Source: Actinomycetales bacterium (GTDB lineage Bacteria; Actinomycetota; Actinomycetes; Actinomycetales; Beutenbergiaceae). From it: DNA of 16,107 nucleotides. Positions 1-6,669 of the stretch are shown piece by piece. Every line of letters begins with the position of its first letter. The first letter of the stretch is position 1. Made by a program: the position numbers and the translations under genes. The notes below the pieces were generated by a model that ran no database searches, was not told the origin of the DNA, and saw nothing but the letters and a program-made list of their open reading frames with translations. The stretch is taken from assembly GCA_016649925.1 (NCBI GenBank), contig JAENWO010000014.1, positions 1 to 16,107 on the forward strand, written 5' to 3'.

Positions 1-23
1 CGTCAGATGTGTATAAGAGACAG
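1..23 (+). other. Nextera/Tn5 sequencing adapter remnant (not genomic)
   Basis: Bases 5-23 read AGATGTGTATAAGAGACAG, the 19-bp Tn5 mosaic end used in Nextera libraries. The four bases before it (CGTC) match the preceding end of the read-1 transposase adapter. The stretch is read as sequencing adapter left at a contig end, not a natural transposon end. It supplies a false GTG start at base 9 and the peptide MYKRQ in front of the first gene, and LSLIHI on the opposite strand. Both are familiar artefact peptides. Confidence 0.97.
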
Positions 24-653
24 GTGGTCGCCCCGAGCGCGACGCTCTGGCTGGGGGCGCGCGGGCGTCAGGGTCGCGTCCGGGCCCCGCACGTCGTGGC
101 GGTCGCCGGGCCGGGGCTGGCGCGCGCCGAGGACGAAGTGCGCCGGGTGCGGGCCGCCTGGGCCGGAGCGGGAACGGCGAGCGTGACTGCTGCCACCGGC
201 GCGCACGTCCGGGAGGCGTTCGGCACCCACGACGTGGTGCACATCGCCGCGCACGGCACCCATCAGCCGCAGAGCCCGCTCTTCTCCTCGCTGCGGCTCG
301 CCGACGGTCCGCTCTTCGCCTACGAGCTGGAGGCCGAGCGGCACGCGGCCCAGTGCGTGCTGGTCTCGGCGTGCGAGGCGGGGCTGGCCTCGGTGCGGCC
401 GGGCGACCAGCCCCTGGGCCTGGCCAGCGTCCTGCTTCAGCTGGGGACGCGGACCGTGGTGGCCGGCGTGGCGAGCGTGAGCGACGAGGCGGCGGCCGAC
501 GTGATGGAGCGGCTGCACCGTCACCTCGCCGCCGGGTCGGATGCCGCTGCTGCTCTGGCCGCGTCGCAGGCGGAGCGCGACGAGGACTGTGCGCCGGCCC
601 CGTTCGTGTGCTTCGGCGCGACGTGGCATCCTCGGGTGGCTCAGCAAAGTTGA
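24..653 (+). CDS. CHAT-domain protein, C-terminal part (5' end missing)
   Basis: This is the 3' part of a CHAT-domain protein; the frame is open from the adapter junction at base 24 to TGA at 651-653 (209 residues). CHAT domains are caspase-like cysteine peptidase folds, often preceded by TPR repeats in actinobacteria. The dyad is visible: a histidine in HIAAHG (codon 252-254) and a cysteine in VSACEAG (codon 372-374). The family's typical C-terminal stretch follows (LGLASVLLQLGTRTVVAG, then a helix after SVSDEAA). The N-terminus, possibly with TPRs, lies outside the window, and the apparent start at base 9 is adapter. The substrate is unknown. The gene is co-directional with clpB, and its stop codon sits inside the clpB operator. 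Family call firm; peptidase activity is inference. Confidence 0.85.
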   Translation: MVAPSATLWLGARGRQGRVRAPHVVAVAGPGLARAEDEVRRVRAAWAGAGTASVTAATGAHVREAFGTHDVVHIAAHGTHQPQSPLFSSLRLADGPLFAYELEAERHAAQCVLVSACEAGLASVRPGDQPLGLASVLLQLGTRTVVAGVASVSDEAAADVMERLHRHLAAGSDAAAALAASQAERDEDCAPAPFVCFGATWHPRVAQQS

Positions 654-669
654 GCGGAATAGACTCAAC
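649..669. promoter_or_regulatory. HAIR operator (HspR-binding inverted repeat) for clpB
   Basis: GTTGAGC (649-655), seven bases, ACTCAAC (663-669). This matches the HAIR consensus CTTGAGT-N7-ACTCAAG at 12 of 14 half-site positions with the exact 7-base spacer. HspR is the MerR-like repressor that uses DnaK as co-repressor and controls dnaK and clpB in Streptomyces and mycobacteria. The site is about 50 bp upstream of the clpB start and contains the TGA of the preceding gene. TTGAGC (650-655) could double as a -35 element, but no convincing -10 was found. hspR itself is not in the window. Confidence 0.85.
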
Positions 670-719
670 CCCGCTGGATGTTCTCCAGAGCGGACACGTT
701 GCTCGATCACGGAGGTTCG

Positions 720-3320
720 ATGGACACGAGGCTGACCACGAAGTCGCAGGAGGCGGTGGCGGGGGCGTTGCAGGCCGCAGCGGCGGCCGGTAACCCGCAG
801 CTGGAGCCCGCCCACCTGCTGCAGGCCCTGCTCACCCAGGACGGGGGTGTCGCCGTCGCGCTGCTCGACGCCGTCGGCACGGACAAGGCGGCCGTCGCGG
901 CCCGCACGCGAGGGGTGCTGAGCGCCCTGCCGGCCGCGTCGGGATCCTCGGTGAACCAGCCGCAAACCTCTCGCGCGCTGCTCACCGTGATCGACGCGGC
1001 GGGCGGCGAGGCGAAGGCGCTGGGGGACGAGTACGTCTCCACGGAGCATCTGCTGCTCGGGCTGGCCAAGGACGCCGGCGACGTCGGCACGCTGCTCCGG
1101 GGAGCAGGCGCCTCGCGGGAGAACCTCCTCGACGCGCTGACCCGGGTACGAGGCTCCGCGAAGGTGACCTCGCCGGACCCCGAGGGCACGTTCCAGGCGC
1201 TGGAGAAGTACGGGCAGGACCTGACGGCTGCCGCACGCGAGGGTCGGATCGACCCGATCATCGGCCGTGACACCGAGATCCGCCGCGTCGTCCAGGTCCT
1301 CTCCCGGCGCACGAAGAACAACCCGGTGCTGATCGGTGAGCCCGGCGTCGGCAAGACTGCCGTCGTCGAGGGGCTCGCCCAGCGCATCGTGGACGGTGAC
1401 GTCCCCGTGTCGCTGCGCGGCAAGCGGCTGATCTCCCTCGACCTGGCGGCGATGGTCGCCGGGGCGAAGTACCGCGGGGAGTTCGAGGAGCGCCTCAAGG
1501 CCGTGCTCGACGAGATCAAGAACTCCGACGGCGAGATCGTCACCTTCATCGACGAGCTCCACACCGTGGTCGGTGCGGGCGCGGCGGAGGGGTCGATGGA
1601 CGCCGGCAACATGCTCAAGCCGATGCTCGCCCGCGGTGAGCTGCGGATGGTCGGTGCCACGACGCTGGACGAGTACCGGGAGCACATCGAGAAGGACCCC
1701 GCGCTCGAGCGCCGGTTCCAGCAGGTCTTCGTCGGGGAGCCCACAGTGGAGGACACCGTCGCGATCCTGCGCGGGATCGCTCCCAAGTACGAGGCACACC
1801 ACAAGGTGACGATCTCCGACGGCGCCCTGGTGGCGGCCGCGACGCTCTCCGACCGGTACATCAGCGCTCGCCAGCTCCCCGACAAGGCGATCGACCTGAT
1901 CGATGAGTCGGCCTCCCGGCTGCGGATGGAGCTGGACTCCTCACCGGTGGAGATCGACCAGCTCCGCCGCGCCGTCGACCGGTTGAAGATGGAGGAGTCC
2001 TACCTCAGCGAGTCCGACGACGAGGCCTCCGCGGCCCGGCTGGAGAAGCTGCGGGCTGACCTCGCGGACCGCAGCGAGGAGCTCGCCGCGCTGACCGCGC
2101 GGTGGGAGTCGGAGAAGGCCGGCCACAACCGCATCGGCGACCTGCGCGTGCGGCTGGACGAGCTGCGCACCACCCTGGACCAGGCCATGCGCGAGGGTCG
2201 GTGGGAGGAAGCCGGCCGCCTGCAGAACGGTGAGATCCCCGACGTCGAGCGCGAGATCGCGGCCGCCGAGGCCGCCGAGGGCAGCAGCGAGGCGCAGTCG
2301 ACCGAGGCCCCGATGATCGCGGACCGGGTCGGTCCGCAGGAGATCGCCGAGGTGGTCGCCGCCTGGACCGGTATCCCCACCGGACGGCTGCTCGAGGGCG
2401 AGACCGAGAAGCTGCTGCACATGGAGGACGTCCTCGGCGGTCGCCTGATCGGGCAGCAGGAAGCGGTGCGCGCCGTCTCGGACGCCGTCCGCCGATCCCG
2501 CGCCGGAATCTCCGACCCGGACCGGCCCACGGGCTCGTTCCTGTTCCTCGGTCCCACCGGCGTCGGCAAGACCGAGCTGGCGAAGTCGCTCGCCGACTTC
2601 CTCTTCGACGACGAGCGCGCGATCGTCCGCATCGACATGAGCGAGTACTCCGAGAAGCACTCGGTCGCCCGCCTGGTCGGCGCTCCTCCCGGCTACGTCG
2701 GCTACGAGGAGGGTGGCCAGCTCACGGAGGCGGTCCGCCGCCGGCCCTACTCCGTCGTCCTGCTGGACGAGGTGGAGAAGGCACACCCGGAGGTCTTCGA
2801 CATCCTGCTCCAGGTGCTCGACGACGGTCGGCTCACCGACGGCCAGGGCCGAACCGTGGACTTCCGCAACGTGATCCTCGTGCTCACCTCGAACCTCGGC
2901 TCTCAGTTCCTCGTCGACTCCGCGATGGCCGACGGTGCCAAGCGCGAGGCGGTGATGGCCATGGTCCGCGCGTCCTTCAAGCCGGAGTTCCTCAACCGGC
3001 TCGACGAGGTGGTCGTCTTCGACGCCCTCACGCTCGACGAGCTGGGCTCGATCGTCGACCTGCAGATCCAGCGGTTGGCGGACAGGCTGGCCGACCGACG
3101 GCTCGAGCTGGAGGTCACGCCCGCGGCGCGCGAGTGGCTCGCCCTGGAGGGGTTCGACCCGTCCTACGGCGCCCGTCCGCTGCGCCGGCTGATCCAACGC
3201 GAGATCGGCGACCAGCTCGCGAAGATGCTGCTCGCCGGGCAGGTCACCGACGGCGGGCACGTCACCGTGGACCGGCCCGAGCGGCTGGACGCCCCCGGCC
3301 TGGTGCTCACCGCCGGCTGA
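720..3320 (+). CDS. clpB: ATP-dependent chaperone ClpB (Hsp104-type disaggregase)
   Basis: Hexameric AAA+ disaggregase that works with DnaK/DnaJ/GrpE to extract proteins from aggregates in the cytoplasm; 866 residues, normal family length. Layout: N-terminal Clp repeat domain (about 1-145), first nucleotide-binding domain with Walker A GEPGVGKT (206-213) and Walker B ending D278-E279, middle coiled-coil domain (about 410-525, charged heptads), and second nucleotide-binding domain with Walker A GPTGVGKT (611-618) and Walker B LLDE (D683, E684). The C-terminal domain shows GFDPSYGARPLRR. ATG 720 is chosen because GGAGG lies at 711-715. An upstream in-frame ATG at 678 would add 14 unrelated residues and has no good ribosome site. 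Expected to be heat-induced through the HAIR site. It appears intact; a hairpin terminator follows. Confidence 0.98.
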   Translation: MDTRLTTKSQEAVAGALQAAAAAGNPQLEPAHLLQALLTQDGGVAVALLDAVGTDKAAVAARTRGVLSALPAASGSSVNQPQTSRALLTVIDAAGGEAKALGDEYVSTEHLLLGLAKDAGDVGTLLRGAGASRENLLDALTRVRGSAKVTSPDPEGTFQALEKYGQDLTAAAREGRIDPIIGRDTEIRRVVQVLSRRTKNNPVLIGEPGVGKTAVVEGLAQRIVDGDVPVSLRGKRLISLDLAAMVAGAKYRGEFEERLKAVLDEIKNSDGEIVTFIDELHTVVGAGAAEGSMDAGNMLKPMLARGELRMVGATTLDEYREHIEKDPALERRFQQVFVGEPTVEDTVAILRGIAPKYEAHHKVTISDGALVAAATLSDRYISARQLPDKAIDLIDESASRLRMELDSSPVEIDQLRRAVDRLKMEESYLSESDDEASAARLEKLRADLADRSEELAALTARWESEKAGHNRIGDLRVRLDELRTTLDQAMREGRWEEAGRLQNGEIPDVEREIAAAEAAEGSSEAQSTEAPMIADRVGPQEIAEVVAAWTGIPTGRLLEGETEKLLHMEDVLGGRLIGQQEAVRAVSDAVRRSRAGISDPDRPTGSFLFLGPTGVGKTELAKSLADFLFDDERAIVRIDMSEYSEKHSVARLVGAPPGYVGYEEGGQLTEAVRRRPYSVVLLDEVEKAHPEVFDILLQVLDDGRLTDGQGRTVDFRNVILVLTSNLGSQFLVDSAMADGAKREAVMAMVRASFKPEFLNRLDEVVVFDALTLDELGSIVDLQIQRLADRLADRRLELEVTPAAREWLALEGFDPSYGARPLRRLIQREIGDQLAKMLLAGQVTDGGHVTVDRPERLDAPGLVLTAG

Positions 3321-3378
3321 ACCACCCGCACGCGGCTTCCGTGCACCGAGCCTGCCCAGGGGCTTCGGGCGGGCGAAG

Positions 3379-3416
3379 CGAAGGGCCCCGTCATCGGGTG
3401 ATGACGGGGCCCTTCG
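3379..3416. terminator. Bidirectional hairpin terminator between convergent genes
   Basis: A perfect 17-bp stem (3379-3395 with 3400-3416; core GAAGGGCCCCGTCATC) closes on a GGGT loop. It lies 58 bp past the clpB stop and 11 bp past the stop of the convergent gene. There is no T-tract on either side, which is usual for actinobacterial hairpin terminators. The symmetry lets it serve both strands. Confidence 0.85.
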
Positions 3417-3427
3417 GCGTGCGGTCG

Positions 3428-4063
3428 TCAGCTGTACTTGACGTCGCCCCCGGTGAAGCTGCCGCTGAACTGGTAACCGGCGTCGGCGATGATCAGGCAG
3501 GTGATCTTCCGGTCCCCGGCGTCCCAGGTCGCCTGCGAGGGGTACAGGCTGCTGAAGCTCATGTTCGCGGTGTCGAACCCGCCGGGCAGCACGTCGCCGA
3601 CGGCGGAGGAGCAGAACTCGTCACCCTGTGAGCTGTAGGCGTCCTCACCGGCGAAGTCGGCGTCGGCGATGATGTCCTCGGCCACCACCTCGGCGCCGTG
3701 GGTGTCCGCGCACGGCACCTGGTGCAGCTCGCCGTTGCTGGTGTAGTCGAGGGACTCCAGGCAGTTGCCGACGGCGAGGTCCACGTCGGCGATGTCGCGC
3801 GGACTGTCCACGTCGCCGGCCTGCTCCGAGCGGCCGCCGCCGAGGAGCTGGGTCGCGACGAAGATGCTGCCGATCAGGGCGACGGCCACCATGACAGCAC
3901 CGATGATCAGGGGATGCTTCTTCTTGCCGCCGGACGGCGGGAACTGGCCACCGCCATACGCATACCCGGGCTGACCGTATCCCGGCTGGCCGTAGCCGGG
4001 CTGGGTGGGCTGTTGGCCGTAGCCGGGCTGGGTGGGCTCGTCGGGGTTCCAGGGTGTGCTCAT
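3428..4063 (-). CDS. Septum-formation-family membrane protein, short paralogue
   Basis: 211 residues. The N-terminus (1-45) is cytoplasmic-type low complexity with PGYGQ repeats. A KKKH basic patch (47-50) precedes one transmembrane helix (about 52-73). The rest is a predicted extracellular domain with four cysteines (C101, C118, C151, C189) and the signature DLAVGNCLESL...VPCADTHGAEVV, which resembles the actinobacterial 'septum formation' domain family (PF13845-like). The molecular role is not established. ATG 4063 is preferred over a longer upstream frame: the upstream residues are arginine-rich shadow sequence of the neighbouring gene, and a GAGAGGC ribosome site lies just upstream in the 17-bp gap. 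It is probably co-transcribed after the longer paralogue. Confidence 0.82.
   Translation of the reverse strand: MSTPWNPDEPTQPGYGQQPTQPGYGQPGYGQPGYAYGGGQFPPSGGKKKHPLIIGAVMVAVALIGSIFVATQLLGGGRSEQAGDVDSPRDIADVDLAVGNCLESLDYTSNGELHQVPCADTHGAEVVAEDIIADADFAGEDAYSSQGDEFCSSAVGDVLPGGFDTANMSFSSLYPSQATWDAGDRKITCLIIADAGYQFSGSFTGGDVKYS
3988..4038 (-). repeat. Tandem 27-bp repeat encoding PGYGQ-type units
   Basis: Two identical 24-base blocks (3988-4011 and 4015-4038) recur with a 27-bp period, encoding TQPGYGQQP-like units in the N-terminal tail of the short septum-formation paralogue. Further degenerate GYGQ units lie at about 3955-3990. Exact nucleotide identity suggests recent slippage or duplication within the coding sequence. 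Confidence 0.85.
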
Positions 4064-4080
4064 GTTGCTGCCTCTCAGGC

Positions 4081-5016
4081 TCAGGAATTGACGAGGTCGA
4101 CGTTGAAGGGTCCGGCACCGCCGCGGGCGAGGCAGACCACCTGCGTGTTGCCCTGCTTCCAGCCCGCCTCGCTCGGGGCGAGGAACCAGGGCGTCACGGG
4201 CACGTCCGTCGCGCCCAGCCCGTGGATGTCGGCGGTGCACAGCTCGGTGGCCTGCGTCGTGACGGCCCCGGCGCCGGGGAAGGCGCCGGAGAGCTCGCGG
4301 ACGGTGACGACCTGGGCGATGTGGGACTGCGTGCACGGCACCAGGCGTACCTCGCCGACCTGCTCCGAGGGCGGGAGGAACTCGAGGCAGTTGCCGATGG
4401 CCAGGTTCGCCGAGGCGACCGTCCGGGGGCTGGCCACGTCACCGGCCTGCGGGTGCTCGAGCGCGCGGTCGATCGTGCCGTTGAGAGTGAGCGTGACGGC
4501 CAGGAGCAGCCAGCCGACCGTGAACAGCGCCCCCAGGGCGATACCCGTCCACGCCAGGGTCTTGCTGCGGCGACGGGTCTCGCGGACGCGCTTGCGGGCC
4601 AGGAGGCCGAGGATGATGCCGACCGGCCCGAGGACGGACGTCATCACGCCGGCGATGGCCATCGGCTCGAACTTCTGCTTCTCGATGACCGGGAACGTGA
4701 ACTGGCCGTAGCTGCCCTGGCCGGCGCCCGGCTGGCCGGGGAACGCCTCCGGCTGCACGGGTCGCTGGCCGTACGGGCTCTGCCCGAGGGGTGCGGGCGG
4801 AGCGGCGGGTGCCATCTGCGGGACCGGGGGAGCCTCCGGCTCGGCGGGCGCAGGCGGTGCGGGGGATGTGCCGGGCTGGCCCTGGTAGGCACCGGGCTGG
4901 CCCTGGTAGGCACCGGGCCGGCCCTGGTGACCGGGTGCGTCCCACTGGCCGACGGCGGGCTGGGGGCTCGTCTGCTGCCCCTCCGGCGACGCGGGCCACG
5001 GAGGCGTCTGGCTCAT
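4081..5016 (-). CDS. Septum-formation-family membrane protein with DUF4190-like anchor, long paralogue
   Basis: 311 residues. Residues 1-110 are Pro/Gln/Gly/Ala-rich and disordered, with PGAYQGQ repeats at about 34-48. Residues 114-177 hold two hydrophobic helices (about 118-140 and 154-176) joined by a basic loop with RKRVRETRRR, a DUF4190-like anchor. The C-terminal domain carries AGDVASPRTV...LAIGNCLEFL...VPCTQSHIAQVV and four cysteines (C210, C228, C260, C295) spaced almost as in the downstream paralogue, so two disulfides are plausible. Function is not established; the family name links it to septum formation. ATG 5016 has no ribosome site, but a TANNNT box lies seven bases upstream, suggesting a leaderless mRNA. 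The shorter paralogue starts 17 bp after this stop codon. Confidence 0.82.
   Translation of the reverse strand: MSQTPPWPASPEGQQTSPQPAVGQWDAPGHQGRPGAYQGQPGAYQGQPGTSPAPPAPAEPEAPPVPQMAPAAPPAPLGQSPYGQRPVQPEAFPGQPGAGQGSYGQFTFPVIEKQKFEPMAIAGVMTSVLGPVGIILGLLARKRVRETRRRSKTLAWTGIALGALFTVGWLLLAVTLTLNGTIDRALEHPQAGDVASPRTVASANLAIGNCLEFLPPSEQVGEVRLVPCTQSHIAQVVTVRELSGAFPGAGAVTTQATELCTADIHGLGATDVPVTPWFLAPSEAGWKQGNTQVVCLARGGAGPFNVDLVNS
4871..4933 (-). repeat. Tandem 21-bp repeat encoding PGAYQGQ units
   Basis: Units begin at 4871, 4892 and 4913 with a 21-bp (7-codon) period. The first two are identical (CCGGGCTGGCCCTGGTAGGC on the plus strand) and the third is degenerate. They encode PGAYQGQ-like heptads in the disordered tail of the long septum-formation paralogue. 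Confidence 0.85.
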
Positions 5017-5023
5017 GGCACCG

Positions 5024-5029
5024 ACCTTA
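5024..5029 (-). promoter_or_regulatory. Candidate -10 box (TAAGGT) for a leaderless start
   Basis: On the minus strand TAAGGT is followed by exactly seven bases and then ATG 5016. This fits the TANNNT -10 spacing that places transcription initiation on the start codon in actinobacteria. No recognisable -35 element or ribosome site is present. Confidence 0.45.
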
Positions 5030-5058
5030 GTGGCCGAGCGCCCACAGGCTGCCTCTCG

Positions 5059-5080
5059 GGACGGGCAGATCTGCCCGTCC
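5059..5080. promoter_or_regulatory. 22-bp perfect palindrome, operator or terminator
   Basis: The half-site GGACGGGCAGA is followed immediately by its exact reverse complement, with no spacer. It lies 40 bp past the xth stop and about 43 bp upstream of the long septum-formation gene. The position suits either a terminator for xth or an operator just upstream of the -35 region of the next gene. The zero-length spacer favours a dimeric-protein site; the GC-rich stem without a T-tract would also suit actinobacterial termination. Confidence 0.55.
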
Positions 5081-5120
5081 GCTCCTCCGGCTCGCCCCGC
5101 GGGCGCCGGCCTCGGACCCC

Positions 5121-5903
5121 TCACGCGAGGTCGAGCACCACCGGGACGTGGTCGGAGGCGGCCTTGCCCTTGCGCTCGTTGCGGTCCACCGCGACGGACA
5201 CGAGGCGCTGGGCGAACGCCGTCGTGCCGAGGGCGAAGTCGATCCGCATGCCCTCGTTGCGGGGGAACCGCAGCCGCTGGTAGTCCCAGTACGTGTAGGC
5301 GTCGGGCGCGAGTTCGCGGGTCAGCTCGCGGAAGCCGGTGGCCTCGAGCGCACCGAATGCCGCCCGCTCCGCGGGGGAGACGTGCGTGGCCCCGACGAAG
5401 CGGGACATGTCCCAGACGTCCTCGTCCCGGGGGGCGATGTTCCAGTCGCCCATCAGCACGACGGCGGCGCCGGGGTCGGTCTCCAGCCAGGAGTCGGCCG
5501 TCTCCCGCAGCGCGGCGAGCCAGTCCAGCTTGTAGATGTAGTGCGGGTCGTCGAGCGTGCGACCGTTCGGGATGTACAGGCTCCACAGCCGGAACCCGTC
5601 GCACGTCGCACCGAGTGCGCGGGCCTCGACGACCGGCGGGTCGCCCCAGGTGGGCTGACCGGGGAAGCCGTGCTCGACGTCGTCCAGCCCCACCCGGGAG
5701 GCGATCGCCACCCCGTTCCACTGGCTCGATCCGTGATGCGCTACCTGGTACCCGATGCTCTCGAACGCCTCGTGCGGGAACTGCTCGTCCCTGCACTTCG
5801 TCTCCTGTATCGCCAGCACGTCGGTGCCCGAGCGTTGCAGCCAGTCCGTCACCCGGTCCACTCGCGCGCGGATGGAGTTCACGTTCCAGGTCGCCACTCG
5901 CAT
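5121..5903 (-). CDS. xth: Exodeoxyribonuclease III (AP endonuclease)
   Basis: 260 residues, typical for exonuclease III, a Mg2+-dependent 3'-5' exonuclease and apurinic/apyrimidinic endonuclease of base excision repair. The catalytic set is complete: N7 and N9 in WNVNSIRAR, E34 in QETK, Y110 in LYIPNG, D153 and N155 in GDWNIAP, and D251-H252 in the terminal SDHVPV. ATG 5903 is chosen because the family normally begins at MRVATWNVNS. The frame stays open a further 150 codons upstream, but that stretch has no family similarity and poor codon use. A TAGCGT box ends seven bases upstream of the ATG, again suggesting a leaderless transcript. The gene is followed by a 22-bp palindrome and then the septum-formation pair. 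Confidence 0.95.
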   Translation of the reverse strand: MRVATWNVNSIRARVDRVTDWLQRSGTDVLAIQETKCRDEQFPHEAFESIGYQVAHHGSSQWNGVAIASRVGLDDVEHGFPGQPTWGDPPVVEARALGATCDGFRLWSLYIPNGRTLDDPHYIYKLDWLAALRETADSWLETDPGAAVVLMGDWNIAPRDEDVWDMSRFVGATHVSPAERAAFGALEATGFRELTRELAPDAYTYWDYQRLRFPRNEGMRIDFALGTTAFAQRLVSVAVDRNERKGKAASDHVPVVLDLA

Positions 5904-5910
5904 GGGCCCC

Positions 5911-5916
5911 ACGCTA
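5911..5916 (-). promoter_or_regulatory. Candidate -10 box (TAGCGT) for leaderless xth
   Basis: On the minus strand TAGCGT is followed by GGGGCCC (seven bases) and ATG 5903. The spacing is identical to that at three other starts in the window. No clear -35 was seen. Confidence 0.4.
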
Positions 5917-6314
5917 ACCGGCGCGTCCGATACCGAGGACCACGGCTGCGCCACCGTCACCGTGACCCGCCGTGTCTCCTCGTTCGTCCAGCGACCTCGA
6001 CGTGCGGGCATCCTCGCCCACGGAACGCACAGGAGCCGCGAACAGGACCGGAGGTGGTGGTATCCCGGCCCGAGATCAGTCGTGCCGTGGCCGCGGTAGC
6101 GCAGGCCCCCGGGTGTTGGTCGGGTTGAGGCTTCCTCGCCTTCGCACGGCTCGTCCAGGGAGCGAAGCGCCGTACACCCGGGCGCCTCGGGATCGCTACG
6201 GGGGGCTTCGACAGACTGCCGGCGGCGCGCCTGTGACGAGAAAGCAGCGGCGGAAGTTGCGCCGGCACCAGAAAGGACGTCGTCGAAGGTGCCAGAGGTG
6301 TCAGGGTCCTCGGC
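5917..6314. other. Gene-free stretch with nested inverted repeats
   Basis: No frame here shows a recognisable family, convincing ribosome site or actinobacterial codon pattern. The only structure seen is a nested pair of inverted repeats: CCCGGGTGT (6108-6116) with ACACCCGGG (6174-6182), and inside it CTTCGC (6140-6145) with GCGAAG (6162-6167). This could fold in RNA but has no known counterpart. The stretch probably includes upstream sequence of xth and decayed DNA continuous with the remnants to its right. Confidence 0.6.
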
Positions 6315-6356
6315 GCGCAGCGCAGTGCGCAGGCGTTCGGTGTCCGACCGGCTCAC
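6315..6356 (-). pseudogene. Possible HepT-like toxin remnant (first ~14 codons)
   Basis: A GTG at 6356 overlaps the stop of the nucleotidyltransferase remnant by four bases (GTGA), the usual coupling in MntA-HepT pairs. The first residues, read as MSRSDTERLRTAL, resemble the start of HepT/DUF86 proteins. The frame stays open afterwards but loses all resemblance. The match is short, so the call depends mainly on the neighbour and the overlap; chance remains possible. Confidence 0.3.
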
Positions 6357-6514
6357 CGGGGCACCGCCTCGGCCAGGGCGTTCTGCGCGACGTGCGGGGC
6401 GAGCGCGTCCTGGGAGACGACCTCGACCCGCTCGCCGAGCAGCGCGGTCAGCTCATCGGCCAGCACCGCCAGGGGGATCAGGCCCCGTGTTCGGACGTCG
6501 AGGTCACCGAACAT
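6353..6514 (-). pseudogene. Minimal nucleotidyltransferase (MntA-like) remnant
   Basis: 53 codons from ATG 6514 to TGA 6353. The sequence keeps the second half of a minimal nucleotidyltransferase domain: DLDV, then LAVLADELTALLGERVEVV, then a tail like the family's 'LAPHVxxxALAEAVPL' ending. The N-terminal GSxARG nucleotide-binding motif and the first aspartate pair are missing, apart from a FG directly abutting DLDV that looks like an internal deletion. Intact relatives are antitoxins that AMPylate HepT toxins. Because the active-site half is lost it cannot be a working enzyme. A possible HepT start overlaps its 3' end. The upstream junction (about 6515-6540) abuts a histidine-kinase fragment on the opposite strand. 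Confidence 0.6.
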
Positions 6515-6540
6515 GGCGGGCGCAGGGACGGCGCGGCCAG

Positions 6541-6669
6541 GGGCACGGGCTGACCGGGATGGAGGAACGGGCCGGGATGTACGGCGGCTCCCTGGACGCC
6601 GGCCCTCGCGATGACGACGGTGCCTGGCATGTCCGGGCCACCCTCCCGGCCCCTGGGGAGCAGCGATGA
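6541..6669 (+). pseudogene. Sensor histidine kinase remnant (last ~42 codons)
   Basis: The frame reads GHGLTGMEERAGMYGGS and ends at TGA 6667-6669. This is the G-box and C-terminal strand of NarL-type (HisKA_3/HATPase) sensor kinases, whose ends typically read GxGLxGMRERxxxxGG. The H-box, N-box and any sensor domain are absent; sequence before about 6541 in this frame is arginine-rich non-homologous DNA. Its stop overlaps the start of the response-regulator fragment (ATGA), as in an intact coupled kinase-regulator operon, so both come from one locus that lost its body. Confidence 0.72.

Noticed and set aside
5..23. A natural Tn5/IS50 transposon end
   Set aside because: The mosaic end is an engineered hybrid sequence, it is preceded by library adapter bases, and it sits exactly at the contig edge. 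No transposase gene is near.
678..719. Earlier ATG for clpB at 678
   Set aside because: It adds 14 non-conserved residues and has no ribosome site, whereas ATG 720 has GGAGG and gives the standard ClpB N-terminus.
3..1802. 599-residue minus-strand open frame spanning the CHAT gene and the first half of clpB
   Set aside because: It is antisense to clpB, lacks any family motif, and ends in adapter-derived LSLIHI. Long antisense frames are common in high-GC DNA.
6233..6300. Highly basic peptide frame on the plus strand (starts MTRKQRRKLRRHQKG)
   Set aside because: It looks like a small ribosomal-type protein at first sight, but there is no ribosome site or family match. The frame continues into DNA explained by the minus-strand remnants.
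5121..6356. Extended 411-residue form of exonuclease III starting at 6356
   Set aside because: The extra ~150 codons have no resemblance to the family, use atypical codons, and begin at the HepT-like remnant start. The family start MRVATWNVNS lies at 5903.
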